Assembly (NCBI GenBank): GCA_020632655.1
Contig: JACKFD010000006.1
Span: 1-64,000, forward strand
DNA from: Spirochaetaceae bacterium
GTDB taxonomy: Bacteria > Myxococcota_A > UBA9160 > UBA4427
DNA length: 64,000 bases
Direction of reading: 5' to 3'
Of the stretch, positions 6,513-15,578 are shown piece by piece. Below the pieces are notes generated by a model. It did not search any database and was not told the DNA's origin. It was given only the letters and a program-made list of their open reading frames with translations. The first letter of the stretch is position 1; every line of letters starts with the position of its first letter. Made by a program: the position numbers and the translations under genes.

Positions 6513-8805
6513 ATGTCCATGCAGACGCGCAACCGGCCGCCGATCCAGCAAGACGCTCGCCGCCCGCAGCCCCGCCCCCCGACCGCCCTGCCCCGCTCGC
6601 GCGGGACGCACGCGGTCTCGCTCCTCTCCCTGGCGTCCGCCGCGACGCTCTTCGTGCTGACCCTGCTCGCCGCTGCGACGCCGACCCACGCCCTCGCCAC
6701 CCGCATGGGCGTGCACGACCTGCGCACGCTGGACGCCGACTGGGCCGCGGAGCTCGCCGGCTTTCCCGCCGACGCGCGCGATGCGGCCTACGTGGTCGCC
6801 GGCCAACCGGAGACGCTGATGCGCGTCGCGGAGATCCAGCAGGACTCCGTGCAGGCATTCCGCGCGCTGGTCGAGCCCCTCCCGCGCGAGGACCAGGAGA
6901 CGGTCTGGGACCTCGTGCGCCATCCCGGACTCGTCGCGGATCTCGCCCGCGACGGCCGCAAGAGCGACGCCCAGCTCGACGCGCTCGCCTCGCAATACCC
7001 CGACGAGTCCCATGCGGGCATCCTCGCCGCGGGTGGCCGGCTCTACCCGACCTGGGTGCGCATCCACGCCCTCGACCTCGACGTCGAGCGCCAGCTCGAC
7101 ACGCTCCTGGCGGACCAGAGCGTCGCCTATCGCGACGCCTTCGACGTCGTGACGGCGCGGCCCGAGCTGGTCGGCCTGCTGGTCGACGACCTCGAGGCGA
7201 CGACGCTGCTCGGCGCGATCCAGCGCGAGAACCCCGAGGCGGTCGACACCTTCTTCGCGACGCTCCACGACGAGGTCGTCGCGCGACGGGCCGAGGAGGA
7301 CCGGGCCTGGTCGGCAGCCCTCGAGGACCCCGAGACCGCGGAGGAAGCCCGGGCCGCGGCACGCGCCTTCGCCGCGGACTACGGCTACGCCTACGACGAC
7401 GCGACCTGGGCGCGCACGCGCGCACGATCGACGACGGTCGTGAACGTCTCGATCTCGCCCTTCCCGTTCTGGTTCGGCTATCCGACCTGGTACGACGTCG
7501 CCTACTGGTACCCGGCGTCGGTCTGGGGCTACGCCGGCTTCTACTACGGGCCGAGCTACGCGAGCTTCTACTACGCGCCGCGTCCCTCGGCGCTCTTCTT
7601 CGGCTGGTACACCCGACACACGGGCCATCACCATCGCTATGCCCCGCCGCGCTACGCCTACCGAAGCCATCACGCGCCGCGCTACACCCACCGCGGCCCC
7701 ACCCCGACCACGCGGGGCTTCCGCTCGGGCTACCGGACCGCCAGCAACCACGTCGACTTCCTCCGCGCCCGCGCCCGCCAGGCGAGCTACGAGCCCGTCC
7801 GCCATCGCCGCGTCGAGAACCGCAGCCGCTTCGAGCAGCGCGCCCCCGGCGCCGACGGACGCCACGGCTGGGACTGGCGCGACCGGCGAGGCGACACCGG
7901 CCGCGATCGCCCCGACGGACGCCGCGACGACCGCAGCCGCTCGAGCACCGACGGACGCCGCGATGATCGCGATCACTCGAGCTTCGACGGACGCCGCGAC
8001 GATCGCGGCGGTGCCGACTTCGATGGGCGACGAGACGACCGGCGCGGCCGCGGCGGGTCGCCGAGCGCGCGCGACTCCGATCGCAGCCGCGATCGTTCGC
8101 GCGGTCACCTCTCGGACTTCGTCACGCAGTCCGAGCGCCGCAGCCGCGACGGGTCGTCGAGCACGCCCCGCAACCGAAGCGAAACGCCCAGGGCGGAACG
8201 CGATCGGTCGGGTCGGGGATCCGCCCCGCCCGCCGTCGACACGCGCTCGGGCGGCGACGAACGACGGAGCCGACGCGGCGGCGACGGCCAGGTCGACTCG
8301 ATGCGGCGCTCACGCGGCGGCGACGGCCAGGCCGACTCGATGCGGCGCCCACGCGGCGGCGACGGCCAGGCCGACTCGATGCGGCGCTCACGCGGCGGCG
8401 ACGGCCAGGTCGACTCGATGCGGCGCTCACACGGCGGCGACGACGGGAGCCGCGGCCCGGTCGCACGCGCCCCCCGCAACGACGGCGGTCGGTCGAAGCT
8501 GGAGCGGACGCCCGGCAATGGGGGCGGCACACAGAAGATGGAGCGCGCGCCCCGCAACGGAGGCGGCGCGCCGAAGGTACAGCGAGCCCCCCGCAACGAC
8601 GGTGGACCGCGCGTCGCGCGCGCGCCCGGCAACGGGGGCGGCGGCGGGCCGCGCGTCGCGCGCAGCGCGCGGCAACCACGGCGGCGGCCAGCGCATCGCG
8701 CGCGCCGCGAGTGGCAACGGGGGCGGCTCGGGCAAGGCGCGCGGCTCGAACGGAAACGGCGGTGGTCCCGGCCGGTCGGGACGAGGAGATCGCGGCGGGC
8801 GCTGA
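6513..8805 (+). CDS. Secreted Arg-rich repeat protein with aromatic central domain; apparent frameshift near 8668
   Basis: Start ATG 6513 follows a GGGGGA site. A signal-like segment (about 35-60, LASAATLFVLTLLAAAT) precedes an alpha-helical domain (about 65-305) and then a Tyr/Trp-rich stretch (FPFWFGYPTWYDVAYWYPA, about 312-350) resembling DUF3300-type extracytoplasmic proteins. The rest is low complexity: 36-bp and 39-bp in-frame repeats and APRNGGG-type repeats. At about 8668 the natural continuation switches frame: comparison of the repeats suggests loss of one GC dinucleotide in a GCGCGC run, after which the other frame continues AARGNHGGG to a stop at 8805. Whether this is a sequencing error, a phase-variable tract or a true mutation is unknown. 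No function is assigned. Confidence 0.65.
7914..8057 (+). repeat. 36-bp coding tandem repeat, four copies
   Basis: Copies begin at 7914, 7950, 7986 and 8022 (GACGGACGCCGCGACGA core), exactly 36 bp apart, encoding a 12-residue DGRRDDR-type unit. The fourth copy is diverged. Confidence 0.9.
8273..8445 (+). repeat. 39-bp coding tandem repeat, four copies plus a partial
   Basis: Copies begin at 8273, 8312, 8351, 8390 and (partial) 8429, encoding the 13-residue unit RGGDGQ(V/A)DSMRR(S/P). Near-identity indicates recent expansion. Confidence 0.93.
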
Positions 8806-8865
8806 TCGGCGCTGTGATACCGTCGGCGACCCGGCTGCGCGCCCGGTCGTCCGGAGGTGTCCCCC

Positions 8866-11118
8866 GTGTCCCGCATCCTCGCGATCGTTGCGATCGCCCT
8901 CCTCGTCGTCCTCGGTCTCTGGCTCCGCTTCGTCGCCCGCGGCGGCCTCGGCGAGCACGAGTCGCCGGGCCACGTGACCGAGCGGATGCGCTCGGCGGCG
9001 CAGGTCGCCGAGACGACGGCCGAAGTCGCCCTGGCCGCGAACGAGATGCTCGTGTCGCGCCCGAAGCAGATCCTCTTCGGCGACCTGCACGTCCACACGA
9101 CCTTCTCCTTCGACGCGTTCATGCTGAGCCTGCCCTTGCAAGGGGGCGAGGGCTCGCATCCGCCCGCCGACGCCTGCGACTTCGCGCGCTTCTGCTCGGC
9201 CCTCGACTTCTGGTCGATCAACGACCATGCCGAGAGCATCACGCCGCGCCATTGGGCCGAGACCGTCGAGACGATCCGCGCCTGCGACGCCGTCGCGGGC
9301 CAGGGCGCCGTCCCCGACACGGTCCCCTTCCTCGGCTGGGAGTGGACGCAGGTCGGTGCGACGCCCGCGACCCACTACGGACACAAGAACGTCGTGCTCC
9401 GGGACCTCGAGGACGGCGAGATCCCGCGCCGCCCGATCGGCGCGACGGGCGCGACCCGGCGCATCGTCGACGCGAATCCCTTCGGTGGCCCCGCCTCCGG
9501 CGCCGTGCTGCGGGCGCGGGACGACGAGCGGCTGCACGACCTCGCGCGCTTCTTCGCCGAGCGCCAGGACCTCGAGATCTGCCCGCTCGGCGTGCCCGTA
9601 CGCGAGCTGCCCGACGAGTGCGTCGAGATGGTCGAGACCCCGGACCTGCTCTTCGAGAAGCTCGACGACTGGGACGTGGCGTCGATCGTGATCCCGCACG
9701 GCACGACCTGGGGCTTCTATACGCCGCCGGGATCGGATTGGGCGAAGCAGCTCGATGGCCCGCTCCACGACGACGCGCGACAGACCCTGCTCGAGGTCTT
9801 CTCGGGCCACGGCAACTCGGAGGTCTACCGCGACTGGCGGGCCGTGCGCTTCGACGACGAGGGCCGCGCGATCTGTCCGGAGCCGACGGCGGACTACCTG
9901 CCGACCTGCTGGCGCGCGGGCGAGATCGTGCAGGCGCGCTGTCTCGCGGACGGCGAGAGCGAGGAGACCTGCGCCGAGCGCGCGGTCGTCGCGCGCCAGA
10001 ACGCGGCGGATGCCGGCCAGCAGGCCCATCTGACCGTCGCCGGCGTCGAGGCGGCGGAGTGGCTCGACGCCGGGCAATGCCGGGACTGCGAAAGGCCCGC
10101 CTTCAACTACCGACCGGGCGGTGCGGCGCAGTACATCATGGCGCTCTCGAACTTCGACACGCCCGACGAGAGTCCGCGACGCTTCCGCTTCGGCTTCATG
10201 GCCTCGAGCGACAACCACTTCGCCCGCCCCGGCACGGGCTACAAGCCGGTCCATCGCGTCGGCTTCACCGAGTCCCGCGCAAACCCGCAAGGGACGCCCT
10301 CGGCGCTCCAAAGCGCGATCGCCCCGCCGAAGGAGGCGCCCGCGTCGGAGTCCCGACGCTTCGACGCCGCACGCTCGGACCTGCAGGGCTTCGCGCTGAT
10401 GGAGATGGAGCGCCAGGCCTCCTTCTTCACGACGGGCGGCCTCGTCGCCGCGCACGCCGAGGACCGCAGCCGCGCAGGGATCTGGGACGCGCTCGAGCGG
10501 CGCGAGGTCTACGGCACGAGCGGACCGCGGATCCTGCTCTGGTTCGACCTGATCAACCCGCCGGGCACGAGCGCGCGCACGATCCCGATGGGCGGCGAGG
10601 TCGAGACGAGGCAGAACCCGATCTTCCAGGTGCGCGCCGTCGGCTCCTTCGAGCAGCAGCCGGGCTGTCCCGAGGACAGCGCGACGGCGCTCGGCCCCGA
10701 GCGTCTCGCCCACGTCTGCAAGGGCGAGTGCTACAACCCGTCGCCCACCCGCCGCCCGATCACGCGCATCGAGGTCGTGCGCATCCGCCCGCAGAACGCG
10801 CCGGGCGAGCCGATCGCGCCGCTGATCGAGGATCCCTGGCGCGTCTTCGAGTGCGACGGCGGGCGCGAGGGCTGCGCCGTCACCTTCGACGACCCGGACT
10901 ACGCAGAGGCCGCGCGCGACGCGGTCTACTACGTCCGCGCGATCGAGGCGGAGGCGATGGCGATCAACGCGGGGGGCGTGCGTTGCAGGCGCGACGGGTC
11001 GGGGCGCTGTCTCGAGACGGATCTCTGTCGGGGCGACGCCAGCGACGACTGCCTCGCACCGCACGAGCCGCGGGCCTGGTCGTCCCCGATCTTCGTCGAC
11101 TACGCGCGCGCCGACTAG
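8866..11118 (+). CDS. DUF3604 family protein (PHP-like putative metalloenzyme)
   Basis: About 750 residues. One N-terminal membrane anchor (ILAIVAIALLVVLGLWLRF) is followed by the family start FGDLHVHTTFSFDAFM and FWSINDHAESITP, which carry PHP-type metal-ligand histidines. Later conserved blocks include HYGHKNVVL, EVFSGHGNSEVYRDW, FGFMASSDNH and the C-terminal REVYGTSGPRILLWF. DUF3604 proteins are large periplasmic or membrane-anchored enzymes of unknown substrate. GTG 8866 is chosen because GGAGG lies 8 nt before it; the upstream GTG 8857 overlaps that site. It stands alone between the repeat protein and a strong hairpin. Confidence 0.9.
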   Translation: MSRILAIVAIALLVVLGLWLRFVARGGLGEHESPGHVTERMRSAAQVAETTAEVALAANEMLVSRPKQILFGDLHVHTTFSFDAFMLSLPLQGGEGSHPPADACDFARFCSALDFWSINDHAESITPRHWAETVETIRACDAVAGQGAVPDTVPFLGWEWTQVGATPATHYGHKNVVLRDLEDGEIPRRPIGATGATRRIVDANPFGGPASGAVLRARDDERLHDLARFFAERQDLEICPLGVPVRELPDECVEMVETPDLLFEKLDDWDVASIVIPHGTTWGFYTPPGSDWAKQLDGPLHDDARQTLLEVFSGHGNSEVYRDWRAVRFDDEGRAICPEPTADYLPTCWRAGEIVQARCLADGESEETCAERAVVARQNAADAGQQAHLTVAGVEAAEWLDAGQCRDCERPAFNYRPGGAAQYIMALSNFDTPDESPRRFRFGFMASSDNHFARPGTGYKPVHRVGFTESRANPQGTPSALQSAIAPPKEAPASESRRFDAARSDLQGFALMEMERQASFFTTGGLVAAHAEDRSRAGIWDALERREVYGTSGPRILLWFDLINPPGTSARTIPMGGEVETRQNPIFQVRAVGSFEQQPGCPEDSATALGPERLAHVCKGECYNPSPTRRPITRIEVVRIRPQNAPGEPIAPLIEDPWRVFECDGGREGCAVTFDDPDYAEAARDAVYYVRAIEAEAMAINAGGVRCRRDGSGRCLETDLCRGDASDDCLAPHEPRAWSSPIFVDYARAD

Positions 11119-11157
11119 CAGCCGGCGGACCCGACCCCGCCCCTCGCCTCGGCGGAG

Positions 11158-11193
11158 GGGTCGATCCGGAACGCGAACGCTCCGGATCGACCC
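11158..11193. terminator. Bidirectional hairpin between convergent genes
   Basis: A perfect 13-bp stem (GGGTCGATCCGGA with its complement) encloses a 10-nt loop, midway between the DUF3604 stop and the convergent gene at 11206. There is no U-tract, so it is terminator-like by position and stem only. Confidence 0.7.
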
Positions 11194-11205
11194 GTCGTCG
11201 ATCGA

Positions 11206-11850
11206 TCAGCGACCGCCGCCGCGGGGGCCGGCGCCGGCCTCCGGTCGCAGGGGCGGCCGCTCCGGCAGATCGACCCCCTGGTCCCGCGCACGCTCCTTCA
11301 TCTGCTCGTGCGTCTGCTCGCGCAGGCGCTCGCGCTCCTCCTCGGACTCCGCCGCGCGCATCTGCTCGCGATGCCGCGCGCGCTCCTGCTCGGTCATCAT
11401 CTGCCGACCGGGGCCCTGACCGGCCATGCCCGGCCCCGGCGCACCGACCGCCGGCGCGCCCGCTGCCCGGGCGGCCAGACGATTGCGGATCTCGAGGCGA
11501 TGCTGCTCGCGGAAGGCCTCCCGCTCGGTCTCGCTCTGCATCGCCTGGAGCCGGGCGCGGTACTGCGTCCGCTCCTGCTCGCTCATCAGCCGGGCACCGT
11601 AGATCGGCTCCTCGACCCCGCGCTCACGGGCCCGGACGCGCATCTGCTCGCGGCTCTGCTCCTGCAGCTTCTGCCGCTCCTCGTCGTTCGCGGCGGCGCG
11701 CAGGCGCTCACGCAGCTGCGTCTGCTCCTGCTGCGTCATGAGCTCCTCGCCGTAGATCGGCTCGTCGGTCTCCTCGGCGGAGGCGACGGGCGCCATGGTG
11801 GCGAGCAGCATCGCGAAGGCGAGCGCTCCGAAGAACTTCGTACGTGACAT
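11206..11850 (-). CDS. Secreted charged repeat protein of unknown function
   Basis: 214 residues. A clear signal peptide (FFGALAFAMLLATMAPVASA) is followed by three imperfect modules of about 50 residues. Each starts with IYG..LM or MM and continues as an E/Q/R-rich helix such as TEQERARHREQMRAAESEEE. The third module is preceded by an Ala/Gly/Pro linker and the protein ends in a Pro/Gly tail. The helical, Arg/Glu-rich style recalls Spy/CpxP-like periplasmic proteins, but the LTxxQ signature of that family is absent, so I leave it unnamed. It is expected to be periplasmic. Confidence 0.7.
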   Translation of the reverse strand: MSRTKFFGALAFAMLLATMAPVASAEETDEPIYGEELMTQQEQTQLRERLRAAANDEERQKLQEQSREQMRVRARERGVEEPIYGARLMSEQERTQYRARLQAMQSETEREAFREQHRLEIRNRLAARAAGAPAVGAPGPGMAGQGPGRQMMTEQERARHREQMRAAESEEERERLREQTHEQMKERARDQGVDLPERPPLRPEAGAGPRGGGR

Positions 11851-11914
11851 GGAATGACTCCTTCGATCGACACGAGCGTTCTACGTCCGACCCTCGCTCC
11901 GGGTCGGGCCCCGC

Positions 11915-12412
11915 TCAGTCGTGGTGGGATTGCAAGCGATGGGCCGAGTTCGCGGACGCGGCGTCCGAGACGTACGCGTTCGCCGCACCGTGGCGGTAGA
12001 CGAGCTCGCCGCCCGAATGGCCGACCGCGACGGCCGCGGCGAGGACGCCTAGCGAGGCGATCGTGCCCACGATGCGCCCCCCGGCCCCGCGGCGCTCGGG
12101 CAGGAGCCCCGCCGCGACGGCGACCAGACCGACGCCGGCAACCGCGAGGAAGCGCTTGGCTGCGTCTTCGTGGGACTCGATGGGGTCCTCGGCCACGAAG
12201 CGCTCGACGCGCTCCTCCTGGTCCTCGCCCGTCTCGAGCGCGACGAAGGCGCTCCCGACCAGCAGGACCTGGAGCAGCACGACGACCGCCCAGACGCGCA
12301 CGGGCAGCCAGCCGCGCTGGATCACGACGAGGCCGAGACCCGCGAAGAGCGGGACGAGCATCGCCAGGGCGATGGGCAGATGGACGATGGCGGGATGCAA
12401 CGGATCGGGCAT
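11915..12412 (-). CDS. DUF2231 membrane protein
   Basis: 165 residues with about four membrane segments and the diagnostic N-terminus PLHPAIVHLPIALAM of DUF2231 proteins. A second conserved part, GHSGGELVYRHG, lies near the C-terminus and includes histidines that could bind metal or haem. The start at ATG 12412 has AGGAGGT upstream; a longer frame from 12454 lacks this. Family members are integral membrane proteins of unknown role, sometimes near cytochrome genes. Confidence 0.88.
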   Translation of the reverse strand: MPDPLHPAIVHLPIALAMLVPLFAGLGLVVIQRGWLPVRVWAVVVLLQVLLVGSAFVALETGEDQEERVERFVAEDPIESHEDAAKRFLAVAGVGLVAVAAGLLPERRGAGGRIVGTIASLGVLAAAVAVGHSGGELVYRHGAANAYVSDAASANSAHRLQSHHD

Positions 12413-12544
12413 GGCGATCGGACCTCCTGGTGGATCGGGTCCCCAGGATCGCACCGACCGGCCCCCTCACCATCCGGCAGATGGCTCAGGCACGCGCCGC
12501 GACGTTTCCGCGGCTTCGCAGCGTGCGCCTGCGTCGGATGGCGG

Positions 12545-12577
12545 ACGGGCCCCGAGGCGGATTGCCTCGGGGCCCGT
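12545..12577 (-). terminator. Hairpin terminator after the alcohol dehydrogenase gene
   Basis: A 14-bp perfect stem (ACGGGCCCCGAGGC and complement) with a 5-nt loop lies 66 nt past the stop of the minus-strand dehydrogenase gene. There is no long U-tract. Confidence 0.75.
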
Positions 12578-12642
12578 CGTGTGCGCCGTGCGCGTGGCTC
12601 GTTCGCGACCGGACGTCCGCGCGCGCTCCGGACGCGCCGGGC

Positions 12643-13716
12643 TCAGAAGTCGATCACCGAGCGGATCACCTCGCCGGCCTGCATCGCCCGGAAGGCGTCG
12701 TTCACCTCCTCGAGCTTGATGCGGCGGCTGATCATGCTCTCGAGGTCGAGCTTGCCGTTCTTCCAGAGCGAGAGCAGCTCGGGCATGAAGGTCCGCACGT
12801 TGGCGCTGCCGTACATGGAGCCCCGCAGCGTCTTGTTCGCGAAGAAGAGCTCGAAGGCGGAGAACTGGACCATGTCGTCGAGCCGACCGACGCCGACGAT
12901 CACGGCGGTCCCGCCGAGCCGGGCGGCGTCGTAGGTGGCCCGGATGGTCTTCGAGTTGCCGATGCACTCGAGGGCGTAGTCGAAGCCCTCGCCCCCCGTG
13001 ATCGCGAGCTTGGCCGAATCGAGGCCATCGGGGGTCGTCACGTGCGTCGCCCCGAAATGCTTCGCCTGCTCGAGCTTGTTCTCCATCGTGTCGACGGCCA
13101 GGATCGCCGAGGCGCCCGCGATCCGGGCGCCCTGGATCGCCGAGATCCCGACGCCGCCGCAGCCGAACACGACGACCGAGGAGCCGGGCTTGATCTCGGC
13201 CGTGTTGATCGAGGCGCCGACGCCCGTCGTCACGCCGCAGCCGACGAGCGCGGCGATGTCGAGCGGGATGTCGTCGTCGATCTTGACGACGCCACCCTCG
13301 CCGATGATCAGCTCCTCGGCGAAGGTGCCGAGGCCGGTCATGCCGGCGAGCGGCTCGCCACCGAGCCGGAAATTCTTCGACATGGCCTGGGCGCCGTTCG
13401 AGGCGCAGAGGTAGGACTGCCGGCGGAGGCAGGGCTTGCAGACGTTGCAGGCGCAGACGAAGGAGAGGATGACCTTGTCGCCCTTGGCGACGCTCGTCAC
13501 GGCTTCACCGACCTCCTGGATGATGCCGGCGCCCTCGTGGCCGAGCACGCAGGGCGGCGGCGCCGGGATCGTGCCGTTCACGACCGAGAGGTCCGAGTGG
13601 CAGACGCCGCTCGCGGCGATCTTGACCCGCACGTCCTTCGGACCGAGCTCTCCGAGGGTGACGTCGTCGCGGATCTCGAGGTCCTTGTTCAGGGCGGTGA
13701 AGACGGCGGCTTTCAT
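12643..13716 (-). CDS. Zinc-dependent alcohol dehydrogenase (MDR family)
   Basis: 357 residues. Catalytic zinc ligands are in ASGVCHSD and CVLGHEGAG. The structural zinc lobe is CACNVCKPCLRRQSYLC. The NAD(P) site is VVVFGCGGVGISAIQGA. It oxidises alcohols or reduces aldehydes with a nicotinamide cofactor; the specific substrate cannot be read from sequence, although the pattern resembles the class III/AdhD-like branch. ATG 13716 has AAGGAG at good spacing; longer frames exist only because upstream DNA lacks stops. A hairpin terminator follows, and a repeat-rich gap separates it from the phosphotriesterase-like gene upstream. Confidence 0.93.
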   Translation of the reverse strand: MKAAVFTALNKDLEIRDDVTLGELGPKDVRVKIAASGVCHSDLSVVNGTIPAPPPCVLGHEGAGIIQEVGEAVTSVAKGDKVILSFVCACNVCKPCLRRQSYLCASNGAQAMSKNFRLGGEPLAGMTGLGTFAEELIIGEGGVVKIDDDIPLDIAALVGCGVTTGVGASINTAEIKPGSSVVVFGCGGVGISAIQGARIAGASAILAVDTMENKLEQAKHFGATHVTTPDGLDSAKLAITGGEGFDYALECIGNSKTIRATYDAARLGGTAVIVGVGRLDDMVQFSAFELFFANKTLRGSMYGSANVRTFMPELLSLWKNGKLDLESMISRRIKLEEVNDAFRAMQAGEVIRSVIDF

Positions 13717-13762
13717 GTCGGGCTCCTTCGCGAGTCGCACTCGCGCAACGGGAAATCGGACC

Positions 13763-13876
13763 GGGTCGGGTGGCCCCGCGGCGCGCGGGCCGCGGGACGG
13801 TCGGGTCGAACGCAATCCCCGTCCGGCCTCGGGAAGACCGGGTCGAACGGGATCCCCATCCGGCCGCGAGGCGTTC
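13763..13876. repeat. Degenerate ~37-bp repeats in the gap upstream of the dehydrogenase
   Basis: GGGTCGAACG..ATCCCC.TCCGGCC occurs at 13803 and 13840 (37 bp apart), with a weaker copy beginning near 13763. The whole gap 13717-13931 holds no recognisable gene. Confidence 0.5.
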
Positions 13877-13931
13877 CGCTTCGGGCGGGATCCGGGGCGG
13901 GCACACCATAGCGCCGGCCCCGGGCGGTCGC

Positions 13932-14924
13932 TCAGGCGAGCGCGGGCAGCTTGCCGCCCTCGAAGAAGCGGCGCGGGTTGTCGACCAGCAGCCGCTCGAT
14001 CTCCTCGCGGCGGATGCCGGCGGCCTCGAGGCGCGGGACGATCGTGCGCGAGAAATGGGTCGGGTCGAAGGCGCCGCTCGTCGCGAAGGAGGCCAGGATC
14101 TCGGGCGGGAAGGGCTCGCCGCGCCAGCACCAGACGGAGTCGTGGGAGACGACGATGCGGTCGCCCGCGCCGGCCCGGATGGCCTTCACGAGGGACTCGA
14201 CCCGGGTCTCGTCCGGGAAGAGCGCGTCGATCCCGAAGCGGTCGAAGCCGAGGTAGGAGCCACCGCGGGCGAGCTTCATGTGGTAGGCGTGGTCGCCGGT
14301 ACCGCAGGAGTGGCCGATCACGATGCGATGGGCGGGTACGCCGGCGCCGGTCAGGATGGCCTGCTGCTCGTCGCCGAGGGTGCCCTGATCGGTATGGGTC
14401 GTGATGGGCGCACCGGTCTCGACGGAGGCCTTCGCGGCGGCGAGCAGGATCGAGCGTTCGTAGTCGGTGACCCGGCCGAGTCCGGTCGCGACCTTGATGA
14501 TGCCGGCGCGGATGCCCGTGTCGCCGATGCCTTCGGTCAGCTCGTGGACGAAGAGCGCGGCCATCTCGTCGACGATCGGGCCGAACTGCGACCGGAAATG
14601 CCAGTAGGGCACACCGCCCTCGGACTGCTTGTAGAGGCCGGTCGCGACGATGATGTTGAACCCGGTCGCCCGGGCGACCCGTGCTGCGAGCTCGACGTCG
14701 CGGCCGAGATCGCTCGGGCAGGGGTCGAGCATGGACGAGAAGCCGAGCGCCTTGAGCGATTCGATGCGATCGACGCAGACCGCGAACATCTCGTCTCGCG
14801 ACGGACCGGGCCGCGTCGTGTGGCTCTGGAAGCCCGGATAGCCGATCACGAGATGCTCGTGCATCAGCGTCCGCCCGAGCGCGCTCGAGTCGATCTCGCC
14901 GCAGACCGTCGCGATCTTCGTCAT
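13932..14924 (-). CDS. Phosphotriesterase-family amidohydrolase
   Basis: 330 residues, the usual length of the family. Binuclear metal ligands are visible: LMHEHL (HxH), the carbamylated lysine in GIIKVATG, ITTHTD, IGHSCGTGD and the catalytic Asp in VVSHDSVW. Proteins of this family include lactonases (PLL) and organophosphate hydrolases; substrate is not assignable here. ATG 14924 is preceded by GAGGAGGAAGG. It is located upstream of a Zn-alcohol dehydrogenase on the same strand, which could indicate a small catabolic unit, but the 215-nt gap argues against tight coupling. Confidence 0.9.
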   Translation of the reverse strand: MTKIATVCGEIDSSALGRTLMHEHLVIGYPGFQSHTTRPGPSRDEMFAVCVDRIESLKALGFSSMLDPCPSDLGRDVELAARVARATGFNIIVATGLYKQSEGGVPYWHFRSQFGPIVDEMAALFVHELTEGIGDTGIRAGIIKVATGLGRVTDYERSILLAAAKASVETGAPITTHTDQGTLGDEQQAILTGAGVPAHRIVIGHSCGTGDHAYHMKLARGGSYLGFDRFGIDALFPDETRVESLVKAIRAGAGDRIVVSHDSVWCWRGEPFPPEILASFATSGAFDPTHFSRTIVPRLEAAGIRREEIERLLVDNPRRFFEGGKLPALA

Positions 14925-15000
14925 GCCCTTCCTCCTCGCGCCGGGGCGGCGCGGCTCGGAACAGCATAGTCGCCTCGCGGACCCCGCGAAGCCGCTCGCG

Positions 15001-15525
15001 TCAGCGCGGGGCCGGCACCCAGGCGCGGCCGGGATGGGGCCGGTACTGGAGCTCGGCGAGCGCCCCATCGATCCCGAAGCGCAGCTCGAGGTCGTGGACC
15101 GTCGCCGGCAGCGCCCGCGAGCGCGGCGGACGGGGCTGCCGCGGCGGATAGAAGAGCAGCCAGTCGAGCCAGTCGCCCACGCGCCGCAGGCCCCGTCCGG
15201 CGCGGTCGAGGGGTCCCGGCGCGGGGCGGGCGAGCCGTCCGTCCGATGCGACGATCGGCCGCGCGGGATCGTCCGCCGGCCAATGCACCTCGCGGAACGC
15301 ATAACGCCAGATCGTGCCGCCCCGCACGCCGGACTCGATCTCGTCGGGTCGACCGAAGCGCGCCTCGACCTCGTCCATGCGGGTGCGACCGGTCTCGAGC
15401 TGCCGCACCCAGCCCGGGAAGGGATGCGCCGGCAGCGGGCGCTCCGGCTCGCCGCTCGCGGCGCAGCCGAGAAACGCGATCGCGAGGGCCCCGATCCATC
15501 GCCGTGCGCGCAGAGCTCCGATCAT
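15001..15525 (-). CDS. Putative lipoprotein
   Basis: 174 residues. The N-terminal basic head and hydrophobic segment end at a lipobox ALAIAFLGC (Cys about 21). The segment TRMDEVEARFGRPDEIES is the SmpA/OmlA-like pattern (threshold, then xxxxFGxPD) found in small outer-membrane lipoproteins, followed by WRYAF and a C-terminal strand-rich part (DLELRFGIDGALAELQY). A BamE/SmpA-like lipoprotein is possible but the similarity is limited to this motif. ATG 15525 has GGAGGGG upstream. Confidence 0.75.
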   Translation of the reverse strand: MIGALRARRWIGALAIAFLGCAASGEPERPLPAHPFPGWVRQLETGRTRMDEVEARFGRPDEIESGVRGGTIWRYAFREVHWPADDPARPIVASDGRLARPAPGPLDRAGRGLRRVGDWLDWLLFYPPRQPRPPRSRALPATVHDLELRFGIDGALAELQYRPHPGRAWVPAPR

Positions 15526-15578
15526 CCCGCGACCCCTCCCGGCGCGCGCGCGACCGCGTCGCGTGCGAGCCCCGTCCA

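Noticed and set aside
6252..11741. Very long plus-strand open frame of 1829 codons
   Set aside because: It merges the secreted repeat protein with the antisense or alternate frame of DUF3604 and continues only because stops are rare. The true genes end at 8805 and 11118.
12643..14967. 774-codon frame fusing phosphotriesterase shadow and alcohol dehydrogenase
   Set aside because: The dehydrogenase has its own ATG and ribosome site at 13716, and the phosphotriesterase gene is in a different frame.
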